This document shows, one piece after another, positions 17,334 through 24,406 of a stretch of 51,807 nt of DNA. The position numbers were made by a program, and so were the translations under genes. The notes below the pieces were generated by a model. The model searched no databases. It worked only from the letters and a program-made list of their open reading frames with translations, and had not been told where the DNA came from. Position 1 is the stretch's first letter. Every line of letters begins with the position of its first letter. The DNA is from Pseudonocardia sp. (GTDB lineage: Bacteria; Actinomycetota; Actinomycetes; Mycobacteriales; Pseudonocardiaceae): contig JAOZVV010000089.1 of the NCBI GenBank assembly GCA_025869365.1, forward strand, positions 1 to 51,807, given 5' to 3'.

Positions 17334-17366
17334 GGCGCCACCCTATGGGGGTGATCGGCCCGCTGC

Positions 17367-17419
17367 TTCAGGAAAGCCACATTCATGAAGTCTCCTTACA
17401 TGAATGTGGCTTTCCTGAA
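17367..17419. repeat. Perfect 21-bp inverted repeat (hairpin)
   Basis: The left arm is 17367-17387 (begins TTCAGGAAAG) and the right arm 17399-17419 (ends CTTTCCTGAA). The arms are perfect complements over 21 bases with an 11-base loop. The arms are only about 43% G+C in a region far richer than that. It lies between the ROK kinase stop and the PhoD start on the same strand, so it could be the ROK terminator, or a mobile intergenic palindrome. Confidence 0.9.
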
Positions 17420-17425
17420 CCGGCG

Positions 17426-18382
17426 TCACGCGTGGTCGAGCGCCAGGAGGGCCGCGCCGATCTTGCCCGCGTCACTCCCGAAGGTTCCCGGGACGACCGG
17501 CACGGGCGGGCGGGCGTCCGGCGGCCCGTAGGCGAACTCCCGGGCGGCCCGCCGGGCCGGCTCCAGCAGCAGGTCCCCGGTGTCGACCAGGCCCCCGCCG
17601 AGGACCACCGCCTCCAGCTCGAAGATGGTCGTCATGGTCGCGATCCCGACGCCGAGCCAGCGGCCCAGCCGGCCGAACAGCTCCTGCGCCGCCTCGTCGC
17701 CCTCCTCCGCGGCCTTGGTGACGGTCTGCCCCGTCACCTCCACGCCGGCCTCCCGGGCGAGCGCCGCGATCCGGCCGTCCGGGTCGTCCGAGGCGGACTC
17801 GCGGCCCATCCGGGTCAGGGCCGTCCCGGACGCGTACGCCTCCAGGCAGCCGTGGTTGCCGCAACCGCACAGCGGCCCGTCCGGGTTGACGATGATGTGG
17901 CCCAGCTCGGAGCCCAGGCCGTGCGGTCCGCGGTAGATGCCGCCGCCCAGGACGATCCCGCTGCCGACGCCCGTGCCGACCGTCACCAGGATCATGTCCG
18001 ACCAGCGGGTGTCGCCGAGCCGGGCCTCCGCCAGGCCCGCGACGTTGGCGTCGTTGTCGACGACGGCGGGCAGCCCGGTGGCCGTCTCCAGCTCGGTCCG
18101 GATCTGCCAGTCCCGGTAGGCGTTGTTCGGGGCCCAGCGGATCCGCCCGGTCGGCCACTCCACCGTGCCGGCCGCACCGACCCCGATCGACACGACGTCG
18201 GGGTACTGGTCGCGGAGCTTCCCGACCATGTCGAGCAGGAGTGTCGTCATGGTCGCGGCGTCGGAGGTTTCGGGCGTCGGCTCCGTGAGCTCGGCCAGCA
18301 TCGACCCGTCCTCGGCCACCACCGCTCCCGCGATCTTGGTGCCGCCGATGTCCACGCCGATCGCCTGCCGCGAGTTGGTCAC
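17426..18382 (-). CDS. glk: ROK family glucokinase
   Basis: This 318-residue kinase starts with the phosphate-1 loop IGVDIGGTKIAGAVV. It has VDNDANVAGLAEA with the catalytic Asp, then GTGVGSGIVLGGGIYRG, the ROK zinc site CGCGNHGCLEAYASG (three Cys after the upstream His of ELGHIIV), and late ATP-site GSDAGKIGAALLA. The length and motif order match actinobacterial GlkA-type glucokinases that phosphorylate glucose at O6 with ATP; another sugar kinase specificity is possible. GTG 18382 is used because the ATP loop begins eight residues later. The same stretch also offers AATCAT 6 bases upstream as a possible -10 box. It is divergent from the DoxX gene. Confidence 0.9.
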   Translation of the reverse strand: MTNSRQAIGVDIGGTKIAGAVVAEDGSMLAELTEPTPETSDAATMTTLLLDMVGKLRDQYPDVVSIGVGAAGTVEWPTGRIRWAPNNAYRDWQIRTELETATGLPAVVDNDANVAGLAEARLGDTRWSDMILVTVGTGVGSGIVLGGGIYRGPHGLGSELGHIIVNPDGPLCGCGNHGCLEAYASGTALTRMGRESASDDPDGRIAALAREAGVEVTGQTVTKAAEEGDEAAQELFGRLGRWLGVGIATMTTIFELEAVVLGGGLVDTGDLLLEPARRAAREFAYGPPDARPPVPVVPGTFGSDAGKIGAALLALDHA

Positions 18383-18463
18383 GCGGGCATGATTCCCGTA
18401 CCGCCCGGCGCATGCCAACCTGCGAGGGGTTTGGCGACCCCGGCAACGGGGGAACGTCGCGGA

Positions 18464-19633
18464 ATGCCTCTGTTGCGTCGTGTGGCCCGTCCCATGTTGG
18501 CGGCCATCTTCATCCAGGGCGGCATCAACTCCCTGCGCTACTCCCAGGCGCACGCGGAGGCCGCCAAGCCCGTGCTCGACTACGCCGCACCGGCCCTCGA
18601 CAAGGTCGTCGAGGTGGCCCCGATCGGGAAGCGGCCGGACGCCGAGACACTGATCAAGGTCGACGGTGTCGTGAAGATCGCGGCCGGCTCCCTGCTGGCG
18701 CTGGGCAAGGCCCCCCGCCTGGCGTCCGTCGCGCTGGCCTCCTCGCTGATCCCGACGACGCTGGCCGCGCACCGGTTCTGGGAGGAGTCGGACCCCGAGA
18801 CCAAGCAGGCCCAGCAGATCCACTTCTTCAAGAACGTCGGCCTGCTCGGCGGTCTGCTGATCGCCTCGGCCGACACCCACGGGAAGCCGTCGGTCGCGTG
18901 GCGGAGCAAGCAGGCCGCGAAGCTGGCGTCCAAGGCCGTCGACCGGCAGACCAGCGCGCTCTCCGCCACCGGCCACGAGCTGGCCGGGACCGTCTCCGGG
19001 GTCGCTGCGGGGCTGGTCGGCCTGGGTAGCAGCGCCGCGGCCTCCGGCTCGTCCAAGGGTTCGGACCTGGCGGACCGCGCGTCGGCGGTCGGTTCCGATC
19101 TCGCGAGCAAGGCCTCGGTCGCGGGTGCGGATCTCGCGAGCCGCGCCTCGCTCCTGGGCGGTGCCGTGGCCGGCACCGTCGCCGAGAAGGCCCCGGTCGT
19201 GAGGGCCCGGGCCGCCGAGCTCGGTGCCGTCGCCTCGGACCGTGCCTCGACCTGGGGTGACGAGCTGTCCAAGCGCGCCGCGAAGGCCCAGAAGAAGGCC
19301 GAGAAGCGCGGGGCGAAGCTCCAGAAGGCCGTCGACAAGCGCGGCGCCGAGTGGGAGAAGCTCGCGGACAAGCAGGGCGCCCGCTGGACGAAGGCCGCCG
19401 AGAAGAAGCGCGCCGAGTGGGAGAAGCAGGCCGGCAAGGCCGCGAAGGTGGCCCGCAAGAAGGCCCCCGCCTACGCCGACCAGCTCTCCGCGCTGGCGTC
19501 GCAGGCCGGTGCCCAGGCCGCCCGCTTCGGCGGGGACGTCGCCTCCCGCGCCACGGACGCCGGTGTCGCCGGCGCGAAGGCCGCCCGCGGCCTCGCCGAG
19601 GACGCCAGGAAGCGCGCCAACGCCGTCGGCTGA
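18464..19633 (+). CDS. DoxX-type membrane protein with long 11-residue-repeat Ala/Lys tail
   Basis: The first ~140 of 389 residues look like a DoxX/SURF4-type four-helix membrane unit (MLAAIFIQGGINSLRY, VKIAAGSLLALGKAPRLASVALASSLIPTTLAAHRFWEE, FFKNVGLLGGLLIASADTHGK). The rest is a long helical, Ala/Lys-rich tail with strict 11-residue repeats. Three copies at residues 199-231 begin G(S/A)DLA; six copies at 270-335 begin KRGAKLQKAVD or KRGAEWEKLAD. Hendecads of this sort form amphipathic helices or right-handed coils, as in apolipoprotein-, synuclein- or LEA-type proteins and mycobacterial HBHA-like tails. DoxX proteins are linked to redox and thiol stress at the membrane. The tail may bind lipid, DNA or polysaccharide (inference). 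ATG 18464 opens the first helix. Confidence 0.82.
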   Translation: MPLLRRVARPMLAAIFIQGGINSLRYSQAHAEAAKPVLDYAAPALDKVVEVAPIGKRPDAETLIKVDGVVKIAAGSLLALGKAPRLASVALASSLIPTTLAAHRFWEESDPETKQAQQIHFFKNVGLLGGLLIASADTHGKPSVAWRSKQAAKLASKAVDRQTSALSATGHELAGTVSGVAAGLVGLGSSAAASGSSKGSDLADRASAVGSDLASKASVAGADLASRASLLGGAVAGTVAEKAPVVRARAAELGAVASDRASTWGDELSKRAAKAQKKAEKRGAKLQKAVDKRGAEWEKLADKQGARWTKAAEKKRAEWEKQAGKAAKVARKKAPAYADQLSALASQAGAQAARFGGDVASRATDAGVAGAKAARGLAEDARKRANAVG

Positions 19634-19657
19634 TCCTTCTCGGACATGTCGGACATC

Positions 19658-19691
19658 CGGCCCCGTCACCGCGTGCCCGGTGGCGGGGCCG
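19658..19691 (+). terminator. Hairpin terminator after the DoxX gene
   Basis: Two 14-base arms starting CGGCCCCGTC (19658-19671) and ending CGGGGCCG (19678-19691) pair with a single G-T mismatch around a 6-base loop. The hairpin begins 25 bases after the DoxX stop and has no U-tract. Confidence 0.7.
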
Positions 19692-19736
19692 AAACATGTC
19701 GTGCGTTCGCCCGCCGTCGTGCGTACCGTGACCGAC

Positions 19737-19967
19737 GTGGCGACGGACAGTGACCGCGACGGCGAGGGGCTCGACGAGTCCCACGACGTCTACTGGTACG
19801 TCGGTGGTCCCCTCGACGGCCGGACGGAGAAGCGGCCCGCCGCGGAGGACGTCCCGGCGACGATCCGGCACGTCCACCTGCACGACGGACCCAAGATCGT
19901 GCACCACTACGACCTGCACGAGGTCGCCGGGCACGGCGGGGAGTACCGCCTCCGAGACGACGACTGA
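19737..19967 (+). CDS. Small acidic/histidine-rich protein of unknown function
   Basis: This 76-residue protein reads VATDSDRDGEGLDESHDVYWYVGG, then GPLDGRTEKRPAAEDVPATIRHVHLHDGPKIVHHYDLHEV, and ends in an acidic tail. The WYVGGPLDGRTE segment recalls short actinobacterial proteins of unknown function in which a GGPLDG motif is common. Its six clustered His could bind metal (inference). TACCGT (19724-19729) lies exactly 7 bases before GTG 19737, which favours this start and a leaderless message over the upstream GTG at 19728, which overlaps the box. No membrane segment or signal peptide is seen. Confidence 0.6.
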   Translation: MATDSDRDGEGLDESHDVYWYVGGPLDGRTEKRPAAEDVPATIRHVHLHDGPKIVHHYDLHEVAGHGGEYRLRDDD

Positions 19968-19990
19968 GTTCTCCCGCGTCTGAGGCCCCC

Positions 19991-20020
19991 GGTGATCCGA
20001 CCGGACGAGCACCGATCACC
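19991..20020. promoter_or_regulatory. Inverted repeat upstream of the Tm-1-like operon
   Basis: Arms GGTGATC (19991-19997) and GATCACC (20014-20020) are perfect complements with a 16-base spacer. They lie after the small acidic protein and 45 bases before the UPF0261 start, so they could be an operator for the operon or a terminator for the gene before it. Confidence 0.4.
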
Positions 20021-20065
20021 TTCCTCGGGGCAGCGGCGGCGGACGATCTGCAGTAGAACCGTGGG

Positions 20066-21265
20066 GTGTCCTCCGCGTACGTGATCGGTACGCACGACAC
20101 CAAGGGTGCGGAGCTGCGCCACGTCGCGGAGTTGCTGACCGCGGCGGGGGTGGCCGTGACCTCGGTGGACGTGTCGACGACCGACTCCCCGCCCTCCGGC
20201 GACGTCTCCGCGCGCGACGTCGCGGCCCACCACCCGGACGGCGCCGACGCCGTCCTCACCGGGGATCGCGGCTCGGCCGTCACGGCGATGGCGCTGGCGC
20301 TGGCGCGCTTCCTGGTCTCGCGGGACGACGTGGGCGGGGTCCTCGGGCTCGGCGGATCCGGCGGGACCGCGCTGGTCACCCCGGCGATGCGTGCGCTGCC
20401 CGTCGGCGTCCCGAAGATCATGGTGTCGACCGTGGCGTCCGGGGACGTCGCGCCCTACGTCGGCGCGGCGGACATCGCGATGGTCCACTCCGTCACGGAC
20501 GTCGCGGGGCTCAACCGGATCTCCCGGCTCGTCCTGGGCAACGCCGCGCACATGCTGGCCGGGGCGCTGACGCACCCGATCCCGGTCGTCGACGACCGCC
20601 CGGCCGTCGGCCTGACGATGTTCGGCGTCACCACCCCCGCGGTCACGGCGGTGACCGAACGCCTCGGCGACGCCGTCGACGCGCTGGTATTCCACGCCAC
20701 CGGGACCGGCGGCCGGGCGATGGAGAAGCTGGTCGACGACGGCCTGATCAGCTCCGTCCTGGACCTCACGACCACCGAGATCGCGGACCTGCTCGTCGGT
20801 GGGGTGATGGCGGCGGGGGAGGACCGGCTGGACGCGATCGCGCGCACCGGGGTGCCGTACGTCGGCTCGGTCGGCGCCCTGGACATGGTCAACTTCGGCG
20901 GCCCGGCGACGGTCCCCGCCAGGTTCGCGGGGCGGCTGTTCTACGAGCACAACCCGCAGGTCACGTTGATGCGGACGACCCCTCGCGAGAACGCCGGGTT
21001 CGGCCGCTTCCTTGCCCGCAAGCTCAACACCCTGACCGGCCCGGCCGTGTTCCTGCTGCCCACCGGCGGGGTGTCCGCGCTCGACGCGCCCGGCCTGCCG
21101 TTCCACGATCCCGAGGCGGACGCCGCGCTGTTCGAGGCCGTCGAGGCCGGGGTGGAGCGTCCGGACGTCGTGCGGCGGGTGGCCGCGAACATCAACGACC
21201 CCGGGTTCGCCGACGCGGCCGTCGCCGCGTGGCGGGAGGTGGCAGCGATGGGACCGGTGCGATGA
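20066..21265 (+). CDS. UPF0261 / Tm-1-like ATP-binding protein
   Basis: This 399-residue protein has the UPF0261 fold, equivalent to the N-terminal half of tomato Tm-1, which binds ATP. Diagnostic stretches are [13 protein letters not shown] at the start, [34 protein letters not shown] near residues 95-130, and [34 protein letters not shown]. The bacterial function is not established. GTG 20066 follows TAGAAC (20054-20059) by 6 bases with no ribosome binding site, so a leaderless start is likely. It is coupled by a 4-base ATGA overlap to the TIM-barrel gene that corresponds to the second half of Tm-1, so the two proteins probably act together. Confidence 0.9.
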   Translation: MSSAYVIGTHDTKGAELRHVAELLTAAGVAVTSVDVSTTDSPPSGDVSARDVAAHHPDGADAVLTGDRGSAVTAMALALARFLVSRDDVGGVLGLGGSGGTALVTPAMRALPVGVPKIMVSTVASGDVAPYVGAADIAMVHSVTDVAGLNRISRLVLGNAAHMLAGALTHPIPVVDDRPAVGLTMFGVTTPAVTAVTERLGDAVDALVFHATGTGGRAMEKLVDDGLISSVLDLTTTEIADLLVGGVMAAGEDRLDAIARTGVPYVGSVGALDMVNFGGPATVPARFAGRLFYEHNPQVTLMRTTPRENAGFGRFLARKLNTLTGPAVFLLPTGGVSALDAPGLPFHDPEADAALFEAVEAGVERPDVVRRVAANINDPGFADAAVAAWREVAAMGPVR

Positions 21266-22098
21266 GGTTCCGGCGTGCGGAGCTCGTCGAGAGGTTCCGG
21301 GACATGGCCGCCCGCGGGGAGCCGATCGTCGGCGGGGGAGCGGGCACCGGGCTCTCGGCGAAGTGCGAGGAGGCCGGCGGGATCGACCTCATCGTGATCT
21401 ACAACTCGGGGCGCTACCGGATGGCCGGGCGCGGCTCGCTCGCCGGGCTGCTGGCCTACGGCAACGCCAACGACATCGTCGTCGAGATGGCCGCCGAGGT
21501 GCTCCCGGTCGTCCGGCACACACCGGTGCTCGCCGGCGTGAACGGCACCGACCCCTTCATGATCACCGACCGGTTCCTGCGCGAGCTCACCGACCTGGGG
21601 TTCGCCGGGATCCAGAACTTCCCGACCGTCGGCCTGATCGACGGCACCTTCCGCGCCAACCTCGAGGAGACGGGGATGGGGTACGGCCTGGAGGTCGACC
21701 TCGTCGCGGCCGCCCGCGCGCAGGACATGCTGACCACGCCGTACGTCTTCTCCGCCGACGACGCCCGCGCGATGACCCGGGCGGGCGCGGACGTCGTCGT
21801 CTGCCACATGGGCCTGACCACCGGCGGCTCGATCGGCGCGGACACGGCGAAGTCCCTGGACGACTGCGTCGCGCTGGTCGACGAGTGGTCCGCCGCCGCC
21901 CTCGAGGTCCGCGACGACGTGCTGGTGCTGTGCCACGGCGGTCCGATCGCGATGCCGGAGGACGCCGCGTACGTCCTGTCGAGGACCGCGAGCTGCCACG
22001 GCTTCTACGGCGCCTCCTCCATGGAGCGCCTGCCCACCGAGACCGCGATGACCGACCAGACCCGCGCATTCAAGAACGCCCTTCGGCAAAGGAGCTGA
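21262..22098 (+). CDS. TIM-barrel phosphoenolpyruvate hydrolase-like protein (Tm-1 C-terminal half)
   Basis: This 278-residue protein matches the TIM-barrel family named PEP hydrolase-like, found as the C-terminal half of plant Tm-1. Motifs in order: [99 protein letters not shown] and [17 protein letters not shown], ending [15 protein letters not shown]. The many conserved Gly, Asp and His at strand ends point to a real enzyme, but the substrate is unknown. ATG 21262 overlaps the upstream stop; an in-frame extension to 21229 would lie inside UPF0261. An SRPBCC-fold gene follows two bases after the stop codon. Confidence 0.9.
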   Translation: MRFRRAELVERFRDMAARGEPIVGGGAGTGLSAKCEEAGGIDLIVIYNSGRYRMAGRGSLAGLLAYGNANDIVVEMAAEVLPVVRHTPVLAGVNGTDPFMITDRFLRELTDLGFAGIQNFPTVGLIDGTFRANLEETGMGYGLEVDLVAAARAQDMLTTPYVFSADDARAMTRAGADVVVCHMGLTTGGSIGADTAKSLDDCVALVDEWSAAALEVRDDVLVLCHGGPIAMPEDAAYVLSRTASCHGFYGASSMERLPTETAMTDQTRAFKNALRQRS

Positions 22099-22100
22099 CA

Positions 22101-22541
22101 ATGCCCCGTCCGTACTCCAGTGGAGTCGTCCCCGCATCCGCCGACGCCGTGTGGGAGGTGGTCCGCGAGTTCGACGGGCTGCCCTCCTGGCACCCCGCCA
22201 TCGACCGCAGCGAACTGACGAGCGGCGCGGAGGGTGCCGTCGGCGCCGTCCGCCGGCTGACCCTGGGCGACGGTGGCGTGGTCACCGAGAAGCTGATCGC
22301 GATCGACGACGCGGACCGTCGCTACACCTACGCCTTCATCGAGGACAACCCGTTCGGGTGCCGCCGCTACGTCTCCACCGTCCGCGTCGCGCCGGTGACG
22401 GACACGGGCGAGGCGTTCGTCGAATGGTGGGCCGAGTTCGACGCCGAAGGGGCGGACGAGCAGAAGCTCGTCGACCTCTTCGCGAACGGTGTCTACGGTT
22501 CGGGCATCGCCGCCCTGCGGGAGCGCTTCGCGGGCGGGTGA
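22101..22541 (+). CDS. SRPBCC (START/Bet v1-like) family protein
   Basis: This 146-residue protein has the helix-grip fold: YSSGVVPASADAVWEVVREFDGLPSWHPAIDRSELT, then RRLTLGDGGVVTEKLIAIDDADRRYTYAFIED, VEWWAEFDAEG, and a long C-terminal helix ending ALRERFAGG. SRPBCC proteins bind hydrophobic ligands in a deep pocket, and small single-domain ones can be cyclases, aromatases or carriers. AAAGGAG lies 8 bases before ATG 22101, and the gene is only two bases from the TIM-barrel gene, so it is the third member of the Tm-1-like operon. It may bind the substrate or product of that pair (inference). Confidence 0.85.
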   Translation: MPRPYSSGVVPASADAVWEVVREFDGLPSWHPAIDRSELTSGAEGAVGAVRRLTLGDGGVVTEKLIAIDDADRRYTYAFIEDNPFGCRRYVSTVRVAPVTDTGEAFVEWWAEFDAEGADEQKLVDLFANGVYGSGIAALRERFAGG

Positions 22542-22556
22542 GGACCCGCATTCGGA

Positions 22557-22573
22557 GATCCCTCGGCGGGATC
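22557..22573 (+). terminator. Short hairpin after the SRPBCC gene
   Basis: GATCCC (22557-22562) and GGGATC (22568-22573) form a perfect 6-base stem with a 5-base loop, 15 bases after the operon's last stop and before the tRNA promoter region. Confidence 0.4.
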
Positions 22574-22607
22574 ATCGCGTGGCCTGCCCGGTAAAGTGGC
22601 CGCACGC

Positions 22608-22681
22608 GCCCCAGTAGCTCAGCGGTTAGAGCAGCCGACTCATAATCGGTCAGGTCGCAGGTTCAAATCCTGCCTGGGGCA
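22608..22681 (+). tRNA. tRNA with CAU anticodon (Ile2 or elongator Met)
   Basis: The cloverleaf is complete. The acceptor stem is GCCCCAG (22608-22614) with CTGGGGC (22674-22680); the D-arm is GCTC/GAGC around AGCGGTTA; the anticodon stem is GCCGA/TCGGT with loop CTCATAA. The T-arm is GCAGG/CCTGC with loop TTCAAAT, and the discriminator base is A. The CAU anticodon with this D-arm and anticodon loop resembles the minor isoleucine tRNA whose C34 is changed to lysidine, but elongator Met cannot be excluded by eye. CCA is not encoded (ACCC follows). TAAAGT at 22592-22597 is a likely -10 box. Confidence 0.96.
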
Positions 22682-22730
22682 CCCGGTCCCTGGCTGGGGC
22701 ACCCCGTCGGACTCCGGGGCACCCCGTCAG
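22671..22730. repeat. Three 20-bp tandem repeats running out of the tRNA 3' end
   Basis: The core (C/T)GGGGCACCC recurs at 22675, 22695 and 22715, an exact 20-base period. The first copy is the tRNA acceptor 3' strand. The third overlaps the stop codon of the acyl-CoA dehydrogenase-like gene on the other strand. Confidence 0.8.
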
Positions 22731-23971
22731 AGCCAGGCCCGGTCCACGTCCAGACCCAGGAGCGCCTTCGCGCCGCCCTGCCACTGCGCGCGGCCGACGG
22801 CCCGGTGCTGGGCCGCGGCGTGCACGTCCCGCCAGCAGCGCTGGATCGTGTCCCCGGCGTAGAGGCAGTGTGCCCCGGCCAGCGCGAAGGTCTCGTCGAC
22901 GGCACCGAGGCAGGCCTGCATGGCGGCGTTGACGGCGAGCGTCAGCCGGGCCAGGTCGGCGTCGGGTGGCCGGTCCCCGGCGAGGACGGCCTGCCACATG
23001 CGGCCGAGCTCGTCGAGGACGTGGGCGCGGGCCCCGGCGACCGCGGCCTCGGCGATCCCCAGCCTGATCTGGACGTCGGCCTCCTCGGCGATCGGGCCCG
23101 GGCCGTTGCGCACCTTCGTGCGGGCGTAGTCGGTGAACTCGTCGAGGGCATGCCGGGCGATGCCGAGGGGGATGCCGACCAGCATGGACTTGAGCAGGCT
23201 GAAGAACGGCATCCGGTACAGCGCGCCGTCGGCCACCGGCGGGTCGTGGAAGGGCATCACCGTGTGCCCGTCGGGGACGAACAGCCCGTCGACGGCCACG
23301 TCGTGGCTGCCCGTCCCGCGCAGGCCCATCGCGCCGGTCCACGTCGGGATGATCGTGGCGTGCCGGGCCGGGTAGACGGCCCATCGCCAGTCCGGTCGAT
23401 CACCCACCATCCGTGGCCGCGGGCCGTCCATCACGAGCAGGCCGTTGCAGAACAGGGCGGCGTGGGGACAACCGCTGTTGAAGGTCCAGCGGCCGCCGAC
23501 CCGGAGCCCGCCGGGTTCGGGGATGCCACGGCCCTCGGGGGCGATCGTCCCGGTCATCGCCGCGCCCGGGTCGTCCGCGAGCAGGTCCGCGGCGAGGCCC
23601 TGGTCCATCCAGGCGAGGAACAGCCCGCTGTTGCCGATGACGGTCGTCCAGGCGGCGGAGCCGTCCGCCCTGGCCAGGGTCTCCACGACGTGCAGGACCG
23701 TGACCGGGTCGGCCTCCACCCCGCCGAGTCCGCGGGGGAGGGTGAGGCGGAACAGTGCCGCGTCGGCGATCGCGGACACGACGTCCCGCGGCAGGGTCGC
23801 GGCGCTCTCCGCCTCGGCGGCGCGCTCGCGCAGCAGCGGGCCGAGGCCCGCCGCGCGGGCCACCAGGTCCTCCGCGCCGATCGCGGGACGCGACTCGCCC
23901 GGGGTGGCCGTCTCCTGGCGGGGCCGGGTGCGGCCGGTCACGGCGTCGGGACCGGCGGTCGGTGCGGACAT
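22727..23971 (-). CDS. Acyl-CoA dehydrogenase-fold flavoprotein (flavin monooxygenase-like, HsaA/DszC type)
   Basis: This 414-residue protein has the acyl-CoA dehydrogenase fold: an N-terminal helical part (RDVVSAIADAALFRLTLPRGLGGVEADPVTVLHVVETLARADGSAAWTTVIG), a middle beta domain (GGLRVGGRWTFNSGCPHA, GLRGTGSHDVAVDGLFVP), and a C-terminal helical bundle. It lacks the obvious catalytic Glu loop of true dehydrogenases and resembles the two-component flavin-dependent monooxygenases such as HsaA or DszC. The substrate is unknown. GGAGGAG lies before ATG 23971, so translation is led. The tail overlaps the 20-base repeat beside the tRNA. No flavin reductase gene adjoins it. An LLM-type gene sits upstream on the same strand beyond a 435-base gap. 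Confidence 0.82.
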   Translation of the reverse strand: MSAPTAGPDAVTGRTRPRQETATPGESRPAIGAEDLVARAAGLGPLLRERAAEAESAATLPRDVVSAIADAALFRLTLPRGLGGVEADPVTVLHVVETLARADGSAAWTTVIGNSGLFLAWMDQGLAADLLADDPGAAMTGTIAPEGRGIPEPGGLRVGGRWTFNSGCPHAALFCNGLLVMDGPRPRMVGDRPDWRWAVYPARHATIIPTWTGAMGLRGTGSHDVAVDGLFVPDGHTVMPFHDPPVADGALYRMPFFSLLKSMLVGIPLGIARHALDEFTDYARTKVRNGPGPIAEEADVQIRLGIAEAAVAGARAHVLDELGRMWQAVLAGDRPPDADLARLTLAVNAAMQACLGAVDETFALAGAHCLYAGDTIQRCWRDVHAAAQHRAVGRAQWQGGAKALLGLDVDRAWL

Positions 23972-24406
23972 GGCCTCTCCTCCGCGCTGGACAGCATCGG
24001 GGCAGCACTGAACGGTGTGTCCGGGGATGAGCGATCCGGAACGGGGTCAGATACGTCGTCGACGACAGCGCCGGTATCGCGTAGCCTATTGCGCTCGCCG
24101 ACGGAGGCGAGGAGTATTGACACCCCAGCGTATCGGATCGGTCACTGAATTGATCTGAATGCTGATGTTGCCCCGGACCCGGCGACGTTCCAGAACCGTC
24201 GACGCCCTGCTGTCCGGGAGATCAGTAGCGGACCATTCGAGATCACCTATTGCGCCGAGTGGCCAGGTCCCGAGCGTTCGCTCGACCGCCATCGGCCGTC
24301 GCAGGTGCCCCCTTTCGCGAACGGCCGATATGCGCCGGTCGGGCAGTGTCCCCCCGCTGCCCGACCGGTGCCCCTTCGTCGCCTTCCCCGGTACGCGGCC
24401 CGCCGG
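23972..24406. other. 435-base intergenic region with low-G+C patches and hairpins
   Basis: There is no convincing gene here; short minus-strand ORFs (23938-24123, 24086-24292) lack coding character. The part from 24060 to 24160 is unusually A+T-rich for this genome. It holds TTGACA at 24117-24122 and, on the minus strand, TAGGCT before the dehydrogenase-like gene. The right end holds two hairpins with C-rich loops (listed separately). Some of the region is presumably promoter DNA for the gene at 22727. Confidence 0.7.
24291..24368 (+). ncRNA. Candidate 6C-like small RNA (two hairpins with C-rich loops)
   Basis: Two adjacent hairpins on the plus strand are 5 bases apart. Hairpin 1 has 9 perfect pairs (ATCGGCCGT at 24291-24299 with ACGGCCGAT at 24321-24329) plus an inner CGC/GCG, and a loop with five consecutive C. 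Hairpin 2 has a perfect 12-base stem (CCGGTCGGGCAG at 24335-24346 with its complement at 24357-24368) and a 10-base loop with six consecutive C. The actinobacterial 6C RNA (M. tuberculosis B11 is a member) is known for two hairpins with runs of about six C in their loops. The sequence match is by structure only. Hairpin 2 could also simply be a terminator for the LLM gene on the other strand. Confidence 0.4.

Noticed and set aside
22596..22862. ORF reading VAQRLEQPTHNRSGRRFKSC
   Set aside because: This peptide is the familiar false translation of a tRNA gene (22608-22681).
23938..24292. Short minus-strand ORFs upstream of the dehydrogenase-like gene
   Set aside because: No ribosome site, no recognisable motif and mixed codon use; treated as promoter DNA.
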